DNA of 64,000 nt from the NCBI RefSeq assembly GCF_000174415.1, contig NZ_ACJM01000004.1, positions 124,001 to 188,000 of the forward strand, in the 5' to 3' direction. This document shows positions 27,562 to 36,881 of the stretch, in pieces. The position numbers were made by a program, and so were the translations under genes. The notes below the pieces were generated by a model, which had not been told where the DNA came from, ran no database searches, and saw nothing but the letters and a program-made list of their open reading frames with translations. The DNA is from Dethiobacter alkaliphilus AHT 1 (GTDB lineage: Bacteria; Bacillota; Dethiobacteria; Dethiobacterales; Dethiobacteraceae). The first letter of the stretch is position 1. Every line of letters starts with the position of its first letter.

Positions 27562-27639
27562 TGGGGTGGATGATGGGACTCGAACCCACGGCCCCCAGAG
27601 CCACAATCTGGTGCTCTAACCACCTGAGCTACACCCACC
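27562..27639 (-). tRNA. tRNA-His (anticodon GTG)
   Basis: Acceptor GTGGGTG is preceded by the extra G at position -1 that marks tRNA-His; the discriminator is C followed by an encoded CCA. The anticodon loop is TTGTGGC (GTG). Middle of the Arg-His-Leu cluster. Confidence 0.96.
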
Positions 27640-27666
27640 GCATTAACAAAAAAGTAAATAACATAG

Positions 27667-27742
27667 TGGCACGCCTGGTAGGATTCGAACCTACGACCCA
27701 CGGATTAGAAGTCCGTTGCTCTATCCCCTGAGCTACAGGCGT
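27667..27742 (-). tRNA. tRNA-Arg (anticodon TCT)
   Basis: Acceptor ACGCCTG pairs with CAGGCGT, the anticodon loop is CTTCTAA (TCT), and the T-loop reads GTTCGAATC. Discriminator G plus CCA are encoded. First gene of the Arg-His-Leu cluster. Confidence 0.96.
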
Positions 27743-27858
27743 ATGCAAAGAATAGTATAGCTGAAATCAAACTTAAAATCAAGGTCTTTTATACTATTAT
27801 TTTTTGGCAACAGAGGAAGTTATCCAGGACATAATAAAAAGGACCGGTTCCAGCAAGA

Positions 27859-27884
27859 GAAAACCACCCCCTAAAGGGTGGTTT
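27859..27884 (-). terminator. Terminator after the first OFA transporter gene
   Basis: AAACCACCC / GGGTGGTTT with a six-base loop, followed on the minus strand by a short T-run, 17 bases after the stop codon. Confidence 0.8.
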
Positions 27885-27901
27885 GATTGCAAAATATCTG
27901 C

Positions 27902-29218
27902 TTAACTGCTAATGGCTCTAAGGCGCAGGCTGATTTCCTGCTCACAGTGCGGGCAGAGCAGCACTCCTGCGGGAACCTGTTTTGCCGCAGTTTCTTTTTC
28001 GGGCGCTTTGGTCAGAACAGCCAACAGCACACCTAACACACTGAGACCGGCTGAAATAGCAAAGGCTATCCCATACGTTCCTGTCATATCACGGACCAAG
28101 CCTCCGATTAGGGGACCAAAAACGCCACCGGCTCCCCAGGCTGTAAAGACAAGCCCGTAATTAACACCGAGATTCTTCAGGCCAAAATAGTCTGCCGTCA
28201 GCGCAGGGAACAGGCTGAGCATGCCCCCGAAAGCAAAGGCAACAAAAGCTGTTCCGGTAAACAAAGTCAGCGCTGTTTGGAACTGGGCAAAGAACGCAAA
28301 GCAAACAACCTGGATCAGGAAAATAATAACCAGTGTCATTCTACGATCCAGCTTATCCGATATTACACCGCAGCCGACCCGTCCCAGACAATTAAACACC
28401 GCGTACACCGAGATAAGGGCGAAAGCCGCCCCGTCAGAGAGCGCAGCCTGTTCTAAGCCAATATCCCTTAACTGGCCGATAATCATCAGCCCGGCAAATG
28501 TGCCAAAACAAAACATAATCCATAAACCATAAAACTGAGGTGTCCGAACTACCTGCTTCCAGTCAAAATCCAGACCGGAACTTTTATTCTGTTTTATTAC
28601 TTTGATAGCTTTGAATTTATCTACAGGTGGTGCCGGCACATAATCTTCCGGCGGATTAGAGATAAACTGTGCAAAAGTAAAAATAGCAGCACAAAAACCC
28701 AAACCCAGAATAATCATGGTCATTTCTATACCAAACCTGGCCAGCAAAACCTGAGTCAGGGGGGCTACATAAATACCCGCCAGTCCAAAGCCACTAACCA
28801 CGATTCCGGCAATCAGACCACGCTTATGCGGTCCAAACCACTTCAGGGCGGCAGGAGTTGCCGCTGCATAGCCAAAACCCATTGCCGAACCAAAAACCAC
28901 ACCGAAAAATATCGAAAGACCTACAACGGATAAAAACAAGCCTGACAACACAAAACCTATTCCTGTAAGAATGGCAGAAGCTAATATTATTTTTTTGGGT
29001 CCCATACGGTCCTGCAGGCGACCACCGGGAACCATCAGCAATGCAAATAGTGCACAAGCAACCATATAAGGAATTTGGGATTGCGTTGCGGTCCACCCCA
29101 AGGCACGCAGTTCATTGGCAAAAGCTCCCCAGGAATAAAGCACACCTAACGCCAGGTTTACACCCAGCCCCGCAAACGTAACAATCCATCCTTTTTTCGA
29201 ACCTATAACTGTACCCAT
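27902..29218 (-). CDS. OFA-family MFS transporter (oxalate/formate-antiporter type), copy 1
   Basis: 438-residue permease with 12 predicted helices of the oxalate:formate antiporter family in the major facilitator superfamily. Visible are GVLYSWGAFANELRALGWTATQSQIPY at the N-terminus, the GGRLQDRMGPKK loop between helices 2 and 3, and KWFGPHKRGLIAGIVVSGFGLAG. Family members carry small carboxylates such as oxalate, formate, pyruvate or lactate; the substrate here is not predictable. The C-terminal tail carries a CPHC pair, unusual for an MFS protein. A paralogue lies 363 bases upstream. ATG at 29218 has GAGGGAGG before it. Confidence 0.88.
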   Translation of the reverse strand: MGTVIGSKKGWIVTFAGLGVNLALGVLYSWGAFANELRALGWTATQSQIPYMVACALFALLMVPGGRLQDRMGPKKIILASAILTGIGFVLSGLFLSVVGLSIFFGVVFGSAMGFGYAAATPAALKWFGPHKRGLIAGIVVSGFGLAGIYVAPLTQVLLARFGIEMTMIILGLGFCAAIFTFAQFISNPPEDYVPAPPVDKFKAIKVIKQNKSSGLDFDWKQVVRTPQFYGLWIMFCFGTFAGLMIIGQLRDIGLEQAALSDGAAFALISVYAVFNCLGRVGCGVISDKLDRRMTLVIIFLIQVVCFAFFAQFQTALTLFTGTAFVAFAFGGMLSLFPALTADYFGLKNLGVNYGLVFTAWGAGGVFGPLIGGLVRDMTGTYGIAFAISAGLSVLGVLLAVLTKAPEKETAAKQVPAGVLLCPHCEQEISLRLRAISS

Positions 29219-29419
29219 TTTCCTCCCTCTTTTCTCTAAGCTTACAATAAACTACCGTTCTTTATTTCTACCTACACAACATATACCGCCTCCCCCCTGG
29301 AAAACTGTAATGAATTTTATCTTTTTTCTAAAAATTTCAAATAGTCATTATATTATATACTTTCTATCTTTTGATTTTCCTGCTTTAGCACATAAAAGTT
29401 TTTCCAAAATTCAACAAAC
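29219..29419. other. Leader of the first OFA transporter gene
   Basis: About 200 very AT-rich bases between repeat copy B and the transporter start. On the minus strand several TATAAT-like words occur (around 29350), so a promoter is likely, but I could not fix one pair. GGGGGGAGGCGG lies mid-leader and GAGGGAGG directly before the ATG. Confidence 0.35.
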
Positions 29420-29521
29420 AAGAAATCGTCGCTTATTCGGTTTCCTCAGCGCACGCTTTCAGTGCCGGTTTCCAATGCAGTTTTGCTGGCTGCAAAGCGT
29501 TATAATTTCCGGCATAAAAAA
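29420..29521. repeat. Structured intergenic repeat, copy B
   Basis: Second copy of the roughly 100-base element. Pairing: CGCT (29430-29433) with AGCG (29448-29451), TGCCGG (29463-29468) with CCGGCA (29509-29514), and the inner hairpin GTTTTGC / GCAAAGC (29480-29486 and 29492-29498) with one G-U pair in the plus-strand RNA. Stem sequences differ from the other copies while pairing is kept. It lies between the terminator of OFA copy 2 and the leader of OFA copy 1. Confidence 0.75.
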
Positions 29522-29557
29522 AATAATGCCGTGCGAATGATTCACACGACATTATTT
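29515..29557 (-). terminator. Terminator of the second OFA transporter gene
   Basis: Outer stem AAATAATG / CATTATTT (29521-29528 and 29550-29557) continues into CGTG / CACG. On the minus strand it is followed by a run of eight T. It begins 25 bases after the stop codon. Confidence 0.88.
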
Positions 29558-29581
29558 GATACTTGAGCTCTGCTACTAGAT

Positions 29582-30877
29582 TTAGCCTGCCTTGCCGCCG
29601 GCCTCGAAAATATTCTCTCCACAGGCAGGACAGACACTGGATGAGGAAACCAAAACCTTTCTCTCCGATGGTGCTTTGGTGGTGAGCGCCAGCAAAATCC
29701 CTACTGCACTGAGAGCCACAGCAACGATGTAGCTGATATTATATGTCCCGGTAACATCACGGACCACGCCGCCCAGCAACGGACCGAATACACCGCCGGC
29801 ACCCCAGGCGGTAAACACCAGGCCATAGTTCAGGCCTAAGTTTTTAACACCAAAATAGTCGCAGGTGATGGAGGGAAACAGGCTGAGCATCCCGCCGTAG
29901 GCGAAGGCCACCACAGCTGTTCCGGCAAACAGTGTAAAGGGTGTGGTAAAACCGGAAAAGAAGCTGAAAGTGAAAACCTGAATCATAAAAATGGAAACCA
30001 CCGTCATTCTCCTGTCCAGCTTATCGGAGATAAACCCACAGCAAATACGGCCAAGGGAATTACAGACAGCGAAGAATACCACCAACGCTGTAGCCCACTG
30101 CGGAGTCAGGGACGCCTGCTCAATACCGATACTTCTCAGCTGACCGATAATCAACAGCCCGGCTAAAGCACCAAAACAGAACATGAGCCACAGGCTGTAA
30201 AACTGAGGAGTACGGACCATCTCTTTCCATTCATAATTTGCTTCGGCACAGGTTGTTTTCTTTGTGCCCTTTACCAGGGTAGGCGGCTGTTGCGGCACGT
30301 AGTCTGCGGGAGGGTTGGCCATAAAACGGGAAAACACAAATAAGGCAATACTAAAAATGGCTCCCAGGATATAAAAGGTAGAAGTAAGTCCGAATTGCTC
30401 AATCAGGTATCCGGCCAGCGGAGCGGCATAAACGCTGGCTATGCCAAAACCGCTTACCACAATCCCGGAAATCAGGCCACGCTTATGTGCGCCAAACCAC
30501 TTGATGGCCGTAGGAGTGGTGGTAGCATAACCAAAACCGATGGCGGCTCCAAACAGCATACCAAAGAAAATTGATAACCCGGCTACAGTCAGTATCAAGC
30601 CGGACATCAGAAAACCTATGGCCGTTAAAACGGCGGCAGTTAAGATTACCGGCTTAGGGCCCAACTTGTCCTGCAATCTTCCTCCAGGCACCATTAACAG
30701 GGCAAACATAGCACAGGCCACCATGTACGGAATCTGCGTTTGGGTGGCGGTCCAACCATAATTGGACTGCAGGGCCTCGGCAAACATTCCCCAGGAATAA
30801 AGCACTCCCAGACTGAGGTTAGACCCGAAACCGGCAAAAGCAACGACCCAACCCTTTTTCTGATTCAACTCTGACAT
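29582..30877 (-). CDS. OFA-family MFS transporter (oxalate/formate-antiporter type), copy 2
   Basis: 431-residue paralogue of the neighbouring transporter, with the same 12-helix plan: GVLYSWGMFAEALQSNYGWTATQTQ, GGRLQDKLGPKP and KWFGAHKRGLISGIVVSGFG. The tail again has a paired-Cys motif, CPACGENIF, as if half of a zinc ribbon were kept in both copies. A probable substrate is a small monocarboxylate or dicarboxylate. It has its own promoter-like site and terminator, so the two copies are separate transcription units. Confidence 0.88.
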   Translation of the reverse strand: MSELNQKKGWVVAFAGFGSNLSLGVLYSWGMFAEALQSNYGWTATQTQIPYMVACAMFALLMVPGGRLQDKLGPKPVILTAAVLTAIGFLMSGLILTVAGLSIFFGMLFGAAIGFGYATTTPTAIKWFGAHKRGLISGIVVSGFGIASVYAAPLAGYLIEQFGLTSTFYILGAIFSIALFVFSRFMANPPADYVPQQPPTLVKGTKKTTCAEANYEWKEMVRTPQFYSLWLMFCFGALAGLLIIGQLRSIGIEQASLTPQWATALVVFFAVCNSLGRICCGFISDKLDRRMTVVSIFMIQVFTFSFFSGFTTPFTLFAGTAVVAFAYGGMLSLFPSITCDYFGVKNLGLNYGLVFTAWGAGGVFGPLLGGVVRDVTGTYNISYIVAVALSAVGILLALTTKAPSERKVLVSSSSVCPACGENIFEAGGKAG

Positions 30878-30910
30878 TGATCTCTCCCTTTCGTTTTATG
30901 TATTGTGTGG

Positions 30911-30939
30911 ATTATAAGTTCTCTCTCTATAAGTGACAC
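30911..30939 (-). promoter_or_regulatory. Putative promoter of the second OFA gene
   Basis: On the minus strand GTGTCA (30934-30939) is followed after 17 bases by a perfect TATAAT (30911-30916), 33 bases before the ATG. The -35 matches consensus at four of six bases. Confidence 0.5.
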
Positions 30940-30984
30940 AATTAACTCAACAAGCAAAAAATTCTGTCAATTTTCCGTGCATGC

Positions 30985-31008
30985 AAAAAGCCACCCCTTG
31001 GGGTGGCC
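30985..31008 (-). terminator. Terminator of the tRNA-Pro/tRNA-Gly pair
   Basis: GCCACCCC / GGGGTGGC with a two-base core, followed on the minus strand by TTTTTG, about 40 bases after the tRNA-Gly 3' end. Confidence 0.85.
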
Positions 31009-31048
31009 TTAAAATCCTAAAAGCCACTGCTATAAACTTAAGTAGAAA

Positions 31049-31122
31049 TGGAGCGGGTGATGGGAATCGAACCCACGTGACCAGCTTGGAAGGCTGGGGC
31101 TCTACCATTGAGCTACACCCGC
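31049..31122 (-). tRNA. tRNA-Gly (anticodon TCC)
   Basis: Acceptor GCGGGTG pairs with CACCCGC, the anticodon loop is CTTCCAA (TCC), and the T-loop reads GTTCGATTC. 3' T-CCA is encoded. It complements the GCC-reading tRNA-Gly at 26257. Confidence 0.96.
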
Positions 31123-31149
31123 ATGCTACCAAAATCTATTGTATTGAAA

Positions 31150-31226
31150 TGGTCGGGGCGACAGGATTCGAACCTGCGGCCCCTTGGTCCCAAACCAAGT
31201 GCGCTACCAAACTGCGCTACGCCCCG
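31150..31226 (-). tRNA. tRNA-Pro (anticodon TGG)
   Basis: Acceptor CGGGGCG pairs with CGCCCCG, the anticodon loop is TTTGGGA (TGG), and the T-loop reads GTTCGAATC. 3' A-CCA is encoded. It begins 58 bases after the rdgB stop on the same strand and may be co-transcribed with rph-rdgB, since no terminator is seen between them. Confidence 0.96.
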
Positions 31227-31284
31227 AACATGTGGCAAAAATCAGTATAACAAAAAGGGAGATGTTTGTCAAAGGAAATTTTTA

Positions 31285-31887
31285 TCATTGGCCCTCTGAA
31301 GCTATTTGTTTAAGAATCTTCATGGCTTGTTCCATAGCCCTTGCCCGATGACTGATGCGGTTTTTTTCTTCCCCTGTCATTTGGGCAAAGGTTTTTCCGG
31401 TGTGGGGCACCAAAAATAATGGGTCATAACCAAAACCGCCGCTGCCCTGTGGGGAAAAAGCTATTATGCCCTCCACCGCCCCCTCGGCAAATTGGGTATC
31501 TTTGCCCGGGCGGGCAATGGCAATAACCGCCCGAAACCGTGCTGTGCGCTTTTCTTCCGGCACATCTGCCAGCTTGTCCAGTAATTTTTTATTATTGGCT
31601 TCATCACCCTGCCCTTCACCGGCATAACGCGCTGAATAGACTCCGGGTTCGCCACCTAAAGCGTCCACTTCCAGGCCGGAATCATCGGCCAGCGCCCACT
31701 CTCCGGTAAGGCGCGCCACAGTTTCCGCCTTAAGGGCGGCATTCTCTCTAAAAGTGCTGCCCGTTTCTTCTATTTCCGGCAAATTAGGGTAAGCAGAAAG
31801 GGAAACCGGCTCCAGTGGCGAGTCGGCCAACAATTGGGCAAATTCCCGCAGCTTCCCTTCATTTCTACTGGCAATTATCAGCTTCAT
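31285..31887 (-). CDS. rdgB: Non-canonical purine NTP pyrophosphatase (XTP/dITP diphosphatase)
   Basis: 200-residue Ham1/RdgB-family house-cleaning enzyme that hydrolyses dITP and XTP. Motifs are [13 protein letters not shown] at the N-terminus, [25 protein letters not shown] in the middle and FGYDPLF near residue 150. ATG overlaps the rph stop by four bases, and gerM-rph-rdgB matches the B. subtilis order. Confidence 0.95.
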   Translation of the reverse strand: MKLIIASRNEGKLREFAQLLADSPLEPVSLSAYPNLPEIEETGSTFRENAALKAETVARLTGEWALADDSGLEVDALGGEPGVYSARYAGEGQGDEANNKKLLDKLADVPEEKRTARFRAVIAIARPGKDTQFAEGAVEGIIAFSPQGSGGFGYDPLFLVPHTGKTFAQMTGEEKNRISHRARAMEQAMKILKQIASEGQ

Positions 31888-32603
31888 TTGAGCCCTCCCA
31901 GCAGAAGCCTTTTTTGATAATCCACAATTTCATCTATGCCTTTGGCAGCCAAATCCATCATTTCATCCATGGCCTGCCTGGAAAATGCTGCGCCTTCTGC
32001 TGTCCCCTGTACTTCCACAATGTTGCCGCTGCCGGTCATAACCACATTCATGTCCACATCGGCCTTGCTGTCTTCGGAGAAAGCCAAATCCAGCATCAGC
32101 TTGTCATCCACGATGCCGATACTGGTGGCGGCCAAATAGTCTGTAACAGGAACTTCAGAAAGAGTCCCGGCGGCTACCAGCTTGGATAATGCCAGATACA
32201 GAGCCACAAAAGAGCCGCTGATGGCAGCAGTTCTGGTGCCGCCATCAGCCTGGACCACGTCGCAGTCAACCCAAACTGTGCGTTCTCCCAGCGCCTTTAA
32301 ATCCACCACAGAACGCAGGGCCCGCCCTATCAGGCGTTGAATTTCTGAGCTGCGCCCGGAAATTTTACCCCGTTCACGCATGGTGCGGATCTGTGTGGCC
32401 CGCGGCAGCATGGCATATTCGGCGGTAACCCAACCCTTATTTTCACCACGCAGAAACGGTGGCACTTTTTCTTCCACTGAGGCGGTACAGATAACCCGCG
32501 TATCTCCAACTTCAATCAGGACTGATCCTTCCGGGTATTTTAAAAATTCAGGTGTTATTTTCAGCGGCCGCATTTCATCGGTTCGCCTGCCGTCCACTCG
32601 CAT
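31884..32603 (-). CDS. rph: Ribonuclease PH
   Basis: 239-residue phosphorolytic 3'-5' exoribonuclease that trims tRNA 3' ends. It carries [16 protein letters not shown], the [25 protein letters not shown] region with phosphate-binding residues, and [16 protein letters not shown]. Full length. The next gene overlaps its stop; gerM lies upstream with 72 bases between. Confidence 0.96.
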   Translation of the reverse strand: MRVDGRRTDEMRPLKITPEFLKYPEGSVLIEVGDTRVICTASVEEKVPPFLRGENKGWVTAEYAMLPRATQIRTMRERGKISGRSSEIQRLIGRALRSVVDLKALGERTVWVDCDVVQADGGTRTAAISGSFVALYLALSKLVAAGTLSEVPVTDYLAATSIGIVDDKLMLDLAFSEDSKADVDMNVVMTGSGNIVEVQGTAEGAAFSRQAMDEMMDLAAKGIDEIVDYQKRLLLGGLK

Positions 32604-32675
32604 ATCTAGCCCTCCAAATATTGGTTCATTTCATTGCACGACTTTTATTATAGCCGCAAAGACAGCTAAGTTCAA

Positions 32676-33677
32676 CTACTGGGTACCCACCGCTGTATTC
32701 CACTGTTTGGGCCGGCCAAACGTTTCCGGAAAGTGGATACCGGCGGGAAATTGCGGCGGTTCTCCGTCGGACAAAAGGGAAATATCCATTACTCCGGAAA
32801 TCTCTGTTAAAGTCAAGGCAACCTGATGCCGGATACGGTCTGCAGCCAACTGGCCGCCGCCCACCGCAGCGAAATCACCGCTCACAAGTATGGTGACCTG
32901 ATCACCCTCCGTTGATACACTTTGCAGCTCCAGATCTTTTGGCAGTGCGGAAAACAGCGGGCTGCCGGGGCCCGGCCCTTTTATCAGTTCCTGCACCACG
33001 TCCTGCAGGGGATTATCTGTTTTTTCCACAATCCGTGTAACCGGCACATAAAAGGCATTTTCACCCACCGGATAAAGAAAATACAATAAAATCTGTTTTG
33101 TGTCGGCAAAATCATCCACCTCGGGTGATATTTCCAGGTTAAGCCCCAAATCACGATCAAAGGGCTCTGCGGCCGTCAGGCTGCCGTGAAATGCGGGTAC
33201 CTTTCCCTCCACCATAATTTCCACTTCATGAATGGTGGGAAACTCGGTCAAAGTAAAAACAATGCCGCTGATAATCTGCCGTTCAAGTTCCGGATTGTAC
33301 TGCAAAAATTCCTCGCTGAAGTCCACCCTGGCCAGTCCGTCCCGAATGGTAAGCCCCAAAACCTGGGTTCCGGCAGGCAAAAGCGGTACCAGGCCCAGAT
33401 TGGCAATGGGTGCAGGGAGATTACCTTCACGCGTGTACAGTAAAGTAGCTTTGGCTATCCCTTCTTCCCAGGGAATTCCGATACGCACCGGTACCAGGAC
33501 CTGGCCTTCTTGTGCCGGCAGGTAAAAAACCGTTTCCCGCAATTCCCGGTCCGGGTCTATAAGCTCGTCCCCGTTTTCCGGGGGCACTACATTCTCCTGG
33601 GTATCCCGATCCAGTAAACCACAGCCACTCAAAAACAACAATATCAGTATTGCAAGCAAGCAGGTTGTTTTGCGCAT
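32676..33677 (-). CDS. gerM: GerM-like spore lipoprotein with two GerMN domains
   Basis: 333-residue exported lipoprotein. A Lys/Arg start, hydrophobic stretch and FLSGC put the lipidation Cys near residue 19. Two GerMN domains follow, roughly residues 50-165 and 190-310, each with the LTxFPTIHEVEIMVEGK-type or LTEISGVMDISLLSDGEPP ending. GerM takes part in sporulation and germination in Bacillus. Upstream of rph as in that genus. This is one of the signs that the host makes spores. Confidence 0.87.
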   Translation of the reverse strand: MRKTTCLLAILILLFLSGCGLLDRDTQENVVPPENGDELIDPDRELRETVFYLPAQEGQVLVPVRIGIPWEEGIAKATLLYTREGNLPAPIANLGLVPLLPAGTQVLGLTIRDGLARVDFSEEFLQYNPELERQIISGIVFTLTEFPTIHEVEIMVEGKVPAFHGSLTAAEPFDRDLGLNLEISPEVDDFADTKQILLYFLYPVGENAFYVPVTRIVEKTDNPLQDVVQELIKGPGPGSPLFSALPKDLELQSVSTEGDQVTILVSGDFAAVGGGQLAADRIRHQVALTLTEISGVMDISLLSDGEPPQFPAGIHFPETFGRPKQWNTAVGTQ

Positions 33678-33753
33678 TTCTTTCCCCCCGTACCATTTTA
33701 TACAATCATGGTATGAGCAGGTGAGGAAAGATATGCCAAACTATGCGGGAAGG

Positions 33754-34284
33754 CTATTTAGACTTAATCTTTCTGAAATAACCGCCTAAAATTTTTCTGG
33801 TGTCAAAAACACTGACAAAGGCATGCTCATCGGTATCACGGATAATAGACATCAGGACGGGGATATCCTTGCGCTTCAGCAACACATGCAACAATTGGTG
33901 CGATCCTTCCCGGCCGCACCCTTCTAAAACTGTCACACCAAAGCCGTTTTCCCGCAATTTTTCAGTCAGCTCTTCGGCATTCTCGCGGGAAATTACCTGG
34001 GCAGTGGAAAAGCCCAGCGCCAGCCTTTCTTCGATTTTAGTGCCGGCATAATTACCTGCGGCAAAACCCAGAGCATAAACTATCAGGCGGGTGGGATTAT
34101 CCAGAGTGTCGATTACCCTGGCCAGTGCCAGGATATAAATAATTGATTCAAAAAAACCTATGCCGGCGGCGCTGCCGGGCTTGCCCCGCATCACCATCAG
34201 AATACGTACAGTGGCCAGCGTCATATCAAGGACCCGGGCCAGAAAGATAAACGCATAGTCCAAAAGCAAAATCAAAAACATCAT
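33754..34284 (-). CDS. UPF0316/DUF2179 membrane protein (YebE-like)
   Basis: 176 residues: three predicted N-terminal membrane helices (DUF5698-type, with ARVLDMTLATVRILMVMRGK) and a C-terminal DUF2179 domain (about 110-170) with GFGVTVLEGCGREG and HAFVSVFDTRKILGGYF. DUF2179 is a small alpha/beta domain, probably ligand-binding; the biological role is not established. It lies between gerM and disA and may belong with the disA-radA unit. Two adjacent ATG codons compete for the start. Confidence 0.85.
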   Translation of the reverse strand: MMFLILLLDYAFIFLARVLDMTLATVRILMVMRGKPGSAAGIGFFESIIYILALARVIDTLDNPTRLIVYALGFAAGNYAGTKIEERLALGFSTAQVISRENAEELTEKLRENGFGVTVLEGCGREGSHQLLHVLLKRKDIPVLMSIIRDTDEHAFVSVFDTRKILGGYFRKIKSK

Positions 34285-34324
34285 ATCACCAACCGAAAAA
34301 AAGTTTCCTCCTCATCACCTAAGC

Positions 34325-35395
34325 TTAAAGATGCCGTTCAATAAATATCTGCTCACGCAAACGTCCAAGGCCGCTGCGGATGTTTCTGGCACGGGCTTCC
34401 CCAATGCCTTCCACCTCATCAAGCACTTCCTCACCGGCCCGCAGTACTCCCTGCAGAGTACCAAACTGCTCCACCAGGTTTTCGATTACCGGCATGGGCA
34501 GGCGGGGAATCTTATCAAGAATACGATAGCCCCGTGGAGATGCGGCCGTTTCCAGAATAGCAGGGCCACTGTGACCAAGCATTTTCGCCAGCGCGTTGTT
34601 GTCGGACAAAGCATTGGACAAATCACGGCGCAATTGCTCCAATACTTTTTCCGGTTCAATACCATCAGCGGCATAATCACGCACCAATAACAGCGCTTCC
34701 TCTTCCACATTACTTAAAAGCTCTTCCAACTGCATCTCAATGAGACGCCCCTCTGTACCCAATTCCACAATGTAGCGCTCAATCATTTCCGCCACCCGCA
34801 GCACCATTTCCACCCGGCGCAGTACAAGAAACACATCATTAAAACTGGCCAAATCTTCAAATTCCAAAGCACTTAAAGAAACCAGGGTCTGACGCAGGAC
34901 ATTACGGTACTTTTCCAGAGTTTGCAGCGCCTGATTTGCTTTGTTGATAATAACGCTCACATCCCGCAGCGCATAGCGTACTGCACCCTGATAAACGGTA
35001 ATGATGCTGCGCCGCTGTGAAATGGAGATTACCACCTCTTCAGTCTGCTTAGCCACCCGCTCGGCAATACGATGCCGGATACCGGTTTCCTGTGAGGGAA
35101 TGGCAGGATCGGGATTTAACTGAGCATTGGCAAACAAGATTTTTTTACATTGCGAACAGAGAATGATGGCGCCATCCAGCTTTGCCAACTCATAAAGCCG
35201 GGCCGGGGTAAGCTCCACGTCCAGCCTGAACCCGCCCTCCATCATCGCTTCGATACGTGGGCTCCATCCCATCACAATCAGAGCACCGGTTCTTGCCCCC
35301 AGAATATTCTCCAGAGCTTCCCGAACAGGCGTCCCCGGAGACAGCCGCCGCAGGGTTTTTTTTAGAACTCGGTTTTCTTCCTTTTTTTTGGCCAT
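34325..35395 (-). CDS. disA: DNA-integrity scanning diadenylate cyclase DisA
   Basis: 356-residue enzyme that makes c-di-AMP and pauses at branched DNA. The DAC domain has LDGAIILCSQCKKILFANAQL (DGA motif) and ETGIRHRIAERVAKQT (RHR motif). A helical spine follows, and the C-terminal helix-hairpin-helix domain (VLDEVEGIGEARARNI) binds DNA. ATG at 35395 is chosen over 35401 because the G-run SD has six bases of spacing to it, and the length equals known DisA. It follows radA by 20 bases, as in many Firmicutes. Confidence 0.95.
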   Translation of the reverse strand: MAKKKEENRVLKKTLRRLSPGTPVREALENILGARTGALIVMGWSPRIEAMMEGGFRLDVELTPARLYELAKLDGAIILCSQCKKILFANAQLNPDPAIPSQETGIRHRIAERVAKQTEEVVISISQRRSIITVYQGAVRYALRDVSVIINKANQALQTLEKYRNVLRQTLVSLSALEFEDLASFNDVFLVLRRVEMVLRVAEMIERYIVELGTEGRLIEMQLEELLSNVEEEALLLVRDYAADGIEPEKVLEQLRRDLSNALSDNNALAKMLGHSGPAILETAASPRGYRILDKIPRLPMPVIENLVEQFGTLQGVLRAGEEVLDEVEGIGEARARNIRSGLGRLREQIFIERHL

Positions 35396-35415
35396 CGCCA
35401 TCCCCCCAGTCCATT

Positions 35416-36768
35416 TTAAACTGCAGAGCAAGCCTGATCCAGTGTGGATACAGAAACAAGTTCCATGCCGGCACCATCACGCAATCCCGACACATTATAT
35501 TTGGGCACCACCGCCCGCTTAAAGCCCAACCGGGCACCTTCATGCAGCCTTTGTTCCAAATGGGGAACACCGCGCACTTCACCTGCCAGGCCAACTTCAC
35601 CGACAAACAGAGTATCTGCGGCAACGGGCCGGTCGCGAAATGAACTGAGCAAGCTGGCCGCCACCGCCAAGTCCACTGCCGGCTCCAAAAGGCGTACACC
35701 TCCGGCAGCATTGACAAAGACATCGTAGTCCAGAATCTGCAAACCAATATGTCGCTCCAGCACCGCCAGTATCAGGGAAACCCGGTTTAAATCCACTCCT
35801 GTGGCCATGCGCCGGGAATTGCCGCCGTAGCGGCTTGGCGTCACCAGAGCCTGTATTTCTACCAGAAGCGGGCGGGTCCCCTCCATGGAGGCAGTCACCA
35901 CCGAACCGGGCGCATTGGCCGGGCGCTGTGAAAGAAGCCATTCCGAAGGATTGGCCACCTCTTTTAAGCCGGAGGTTTCCATGGTAAACAGACCTATCTC
36001 GTGGGTGGATCCAAAGCGATTTTTAACCGCCCTTAGAATGCGGTAAAGATGCTGCCGGTCTCCTTCAAAGTACAGGACGCAGTCCACCATATGCTCTAAA
36101 AGCCTGGGTCCGGCAATCTGCCCTTCCTTTGTTACATGACCGATAATCATCACCGCAATGTTTTCATTTTTTGCCAGCCGCATCCAGGTGGCGGTTGCCT
36201 CCTTAAGCTGGCTCACACTGCCGGCAGCAGAGGTGAGTTCCGGCCTGTAGACCGTCTGTATGGAATCCACAATGACCACGTCGGGACGGATGGCAAGCAC
36301 CTGCTCCTCAATGGCCGTCATGTCTGTTTCCGCCAGAATAAGAATATCACTGTTTACCCCCAGGCGTCTGGCGCGCATTTGCAGCTGTGCCGGAGACTCT
36401 TCGCCGGCCACATACAGAACCTTCTTTCCTGCCGTCCCCAACCCGCGGGCGGCCTGCAATACCAAAGTGGACTTACCGATACCGGGGTCCCCGCCGATCA
36501 ATACCAGGGAACCGGGCACCATCCCTCCGCCCAAAACGCGGTCCAGTTCAATACTGCCGGTGGATATCCGTGCCGATTCCGCCATATCACTTACACTGCT
36601 CAGGGACTGCGCTTTGGCCTGCGTTCCCTTGCGGGTAGAGCCTTTAGCCTGTGAGCGTAATTCCTCAGCCATTTGATTCCATTCTCCGCACCCGGGACAC
36701 TTTCCCAGCCATTTGGGAGATTCATACCCGCATTGTGTACAAAAAAACACCGTTTTTCCCCTTGACAA
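35416..36768 (-). CDS. radA: DNA repair protein RadA (Sms)
   Basis: 450-residue RecA-like helicase that helps branch migration in recombination. It has the zinc finger CTQCGYESPKWLGKCPGCGEW, Walker A GGDPGIGKSTLVLQ, the RadA motif KNRFGSTHEIG near residue 250 and a C-terminal Lon-like domain. The TTG at 36768 is chosen for the GGTGAGG four bases upstream and because it gives the canonical N-terminus. Upstream lies repeat copy C. Confidence 0.95.
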   Translation of the reverse strand: MSRGKTVFFCTQCGYESPKWLGKCPGCGEWNQMAEELRSQAKGSTRKGTQAKAQSLSSVSDMAESARISTGSIELDRVLGGGMVPGSLVLIGGDPGIGKSTLVLQAARGLGTAGKKVLYVAGEESPAQLQMRARRLGVNSDILILAETDMTAIEEQVLAIRPDVVIVDSIQTVYRPELTSAAGSVSQLKEATATWMRLAKNENIAVMIIGHVTKEGQIAGPRLLEHMVDCVLYFEGDRQHLYRILRAVKNRFGSTHEIGLFTMETSGLKEVANPSEWLLSQRPANAPGSVVTASMEGTRPLLVEIQALVTPSRYGGNSRRMATGVDLNRVSLILAVLERHIGLQILDYDVFVNAAGGVRLLEPAVDLAVAASLLSSFRDRPVAADTLFVGEVGLAGEVRGVPHLEQRLHEGARLGFKRAVVPKYNVSGLRDGAGMELVSVSTLDQACSAV

Positions 36769-36881
36769 GACGCCTCACCCCGATACCTTTCTCTGTTTAG
36801 AGTATTTGATTTATGGCACCACGTCAAGGGTTACAGACAAAGTATAACATTTGAACCAACTAAATACCTGTATTTTCGCTT

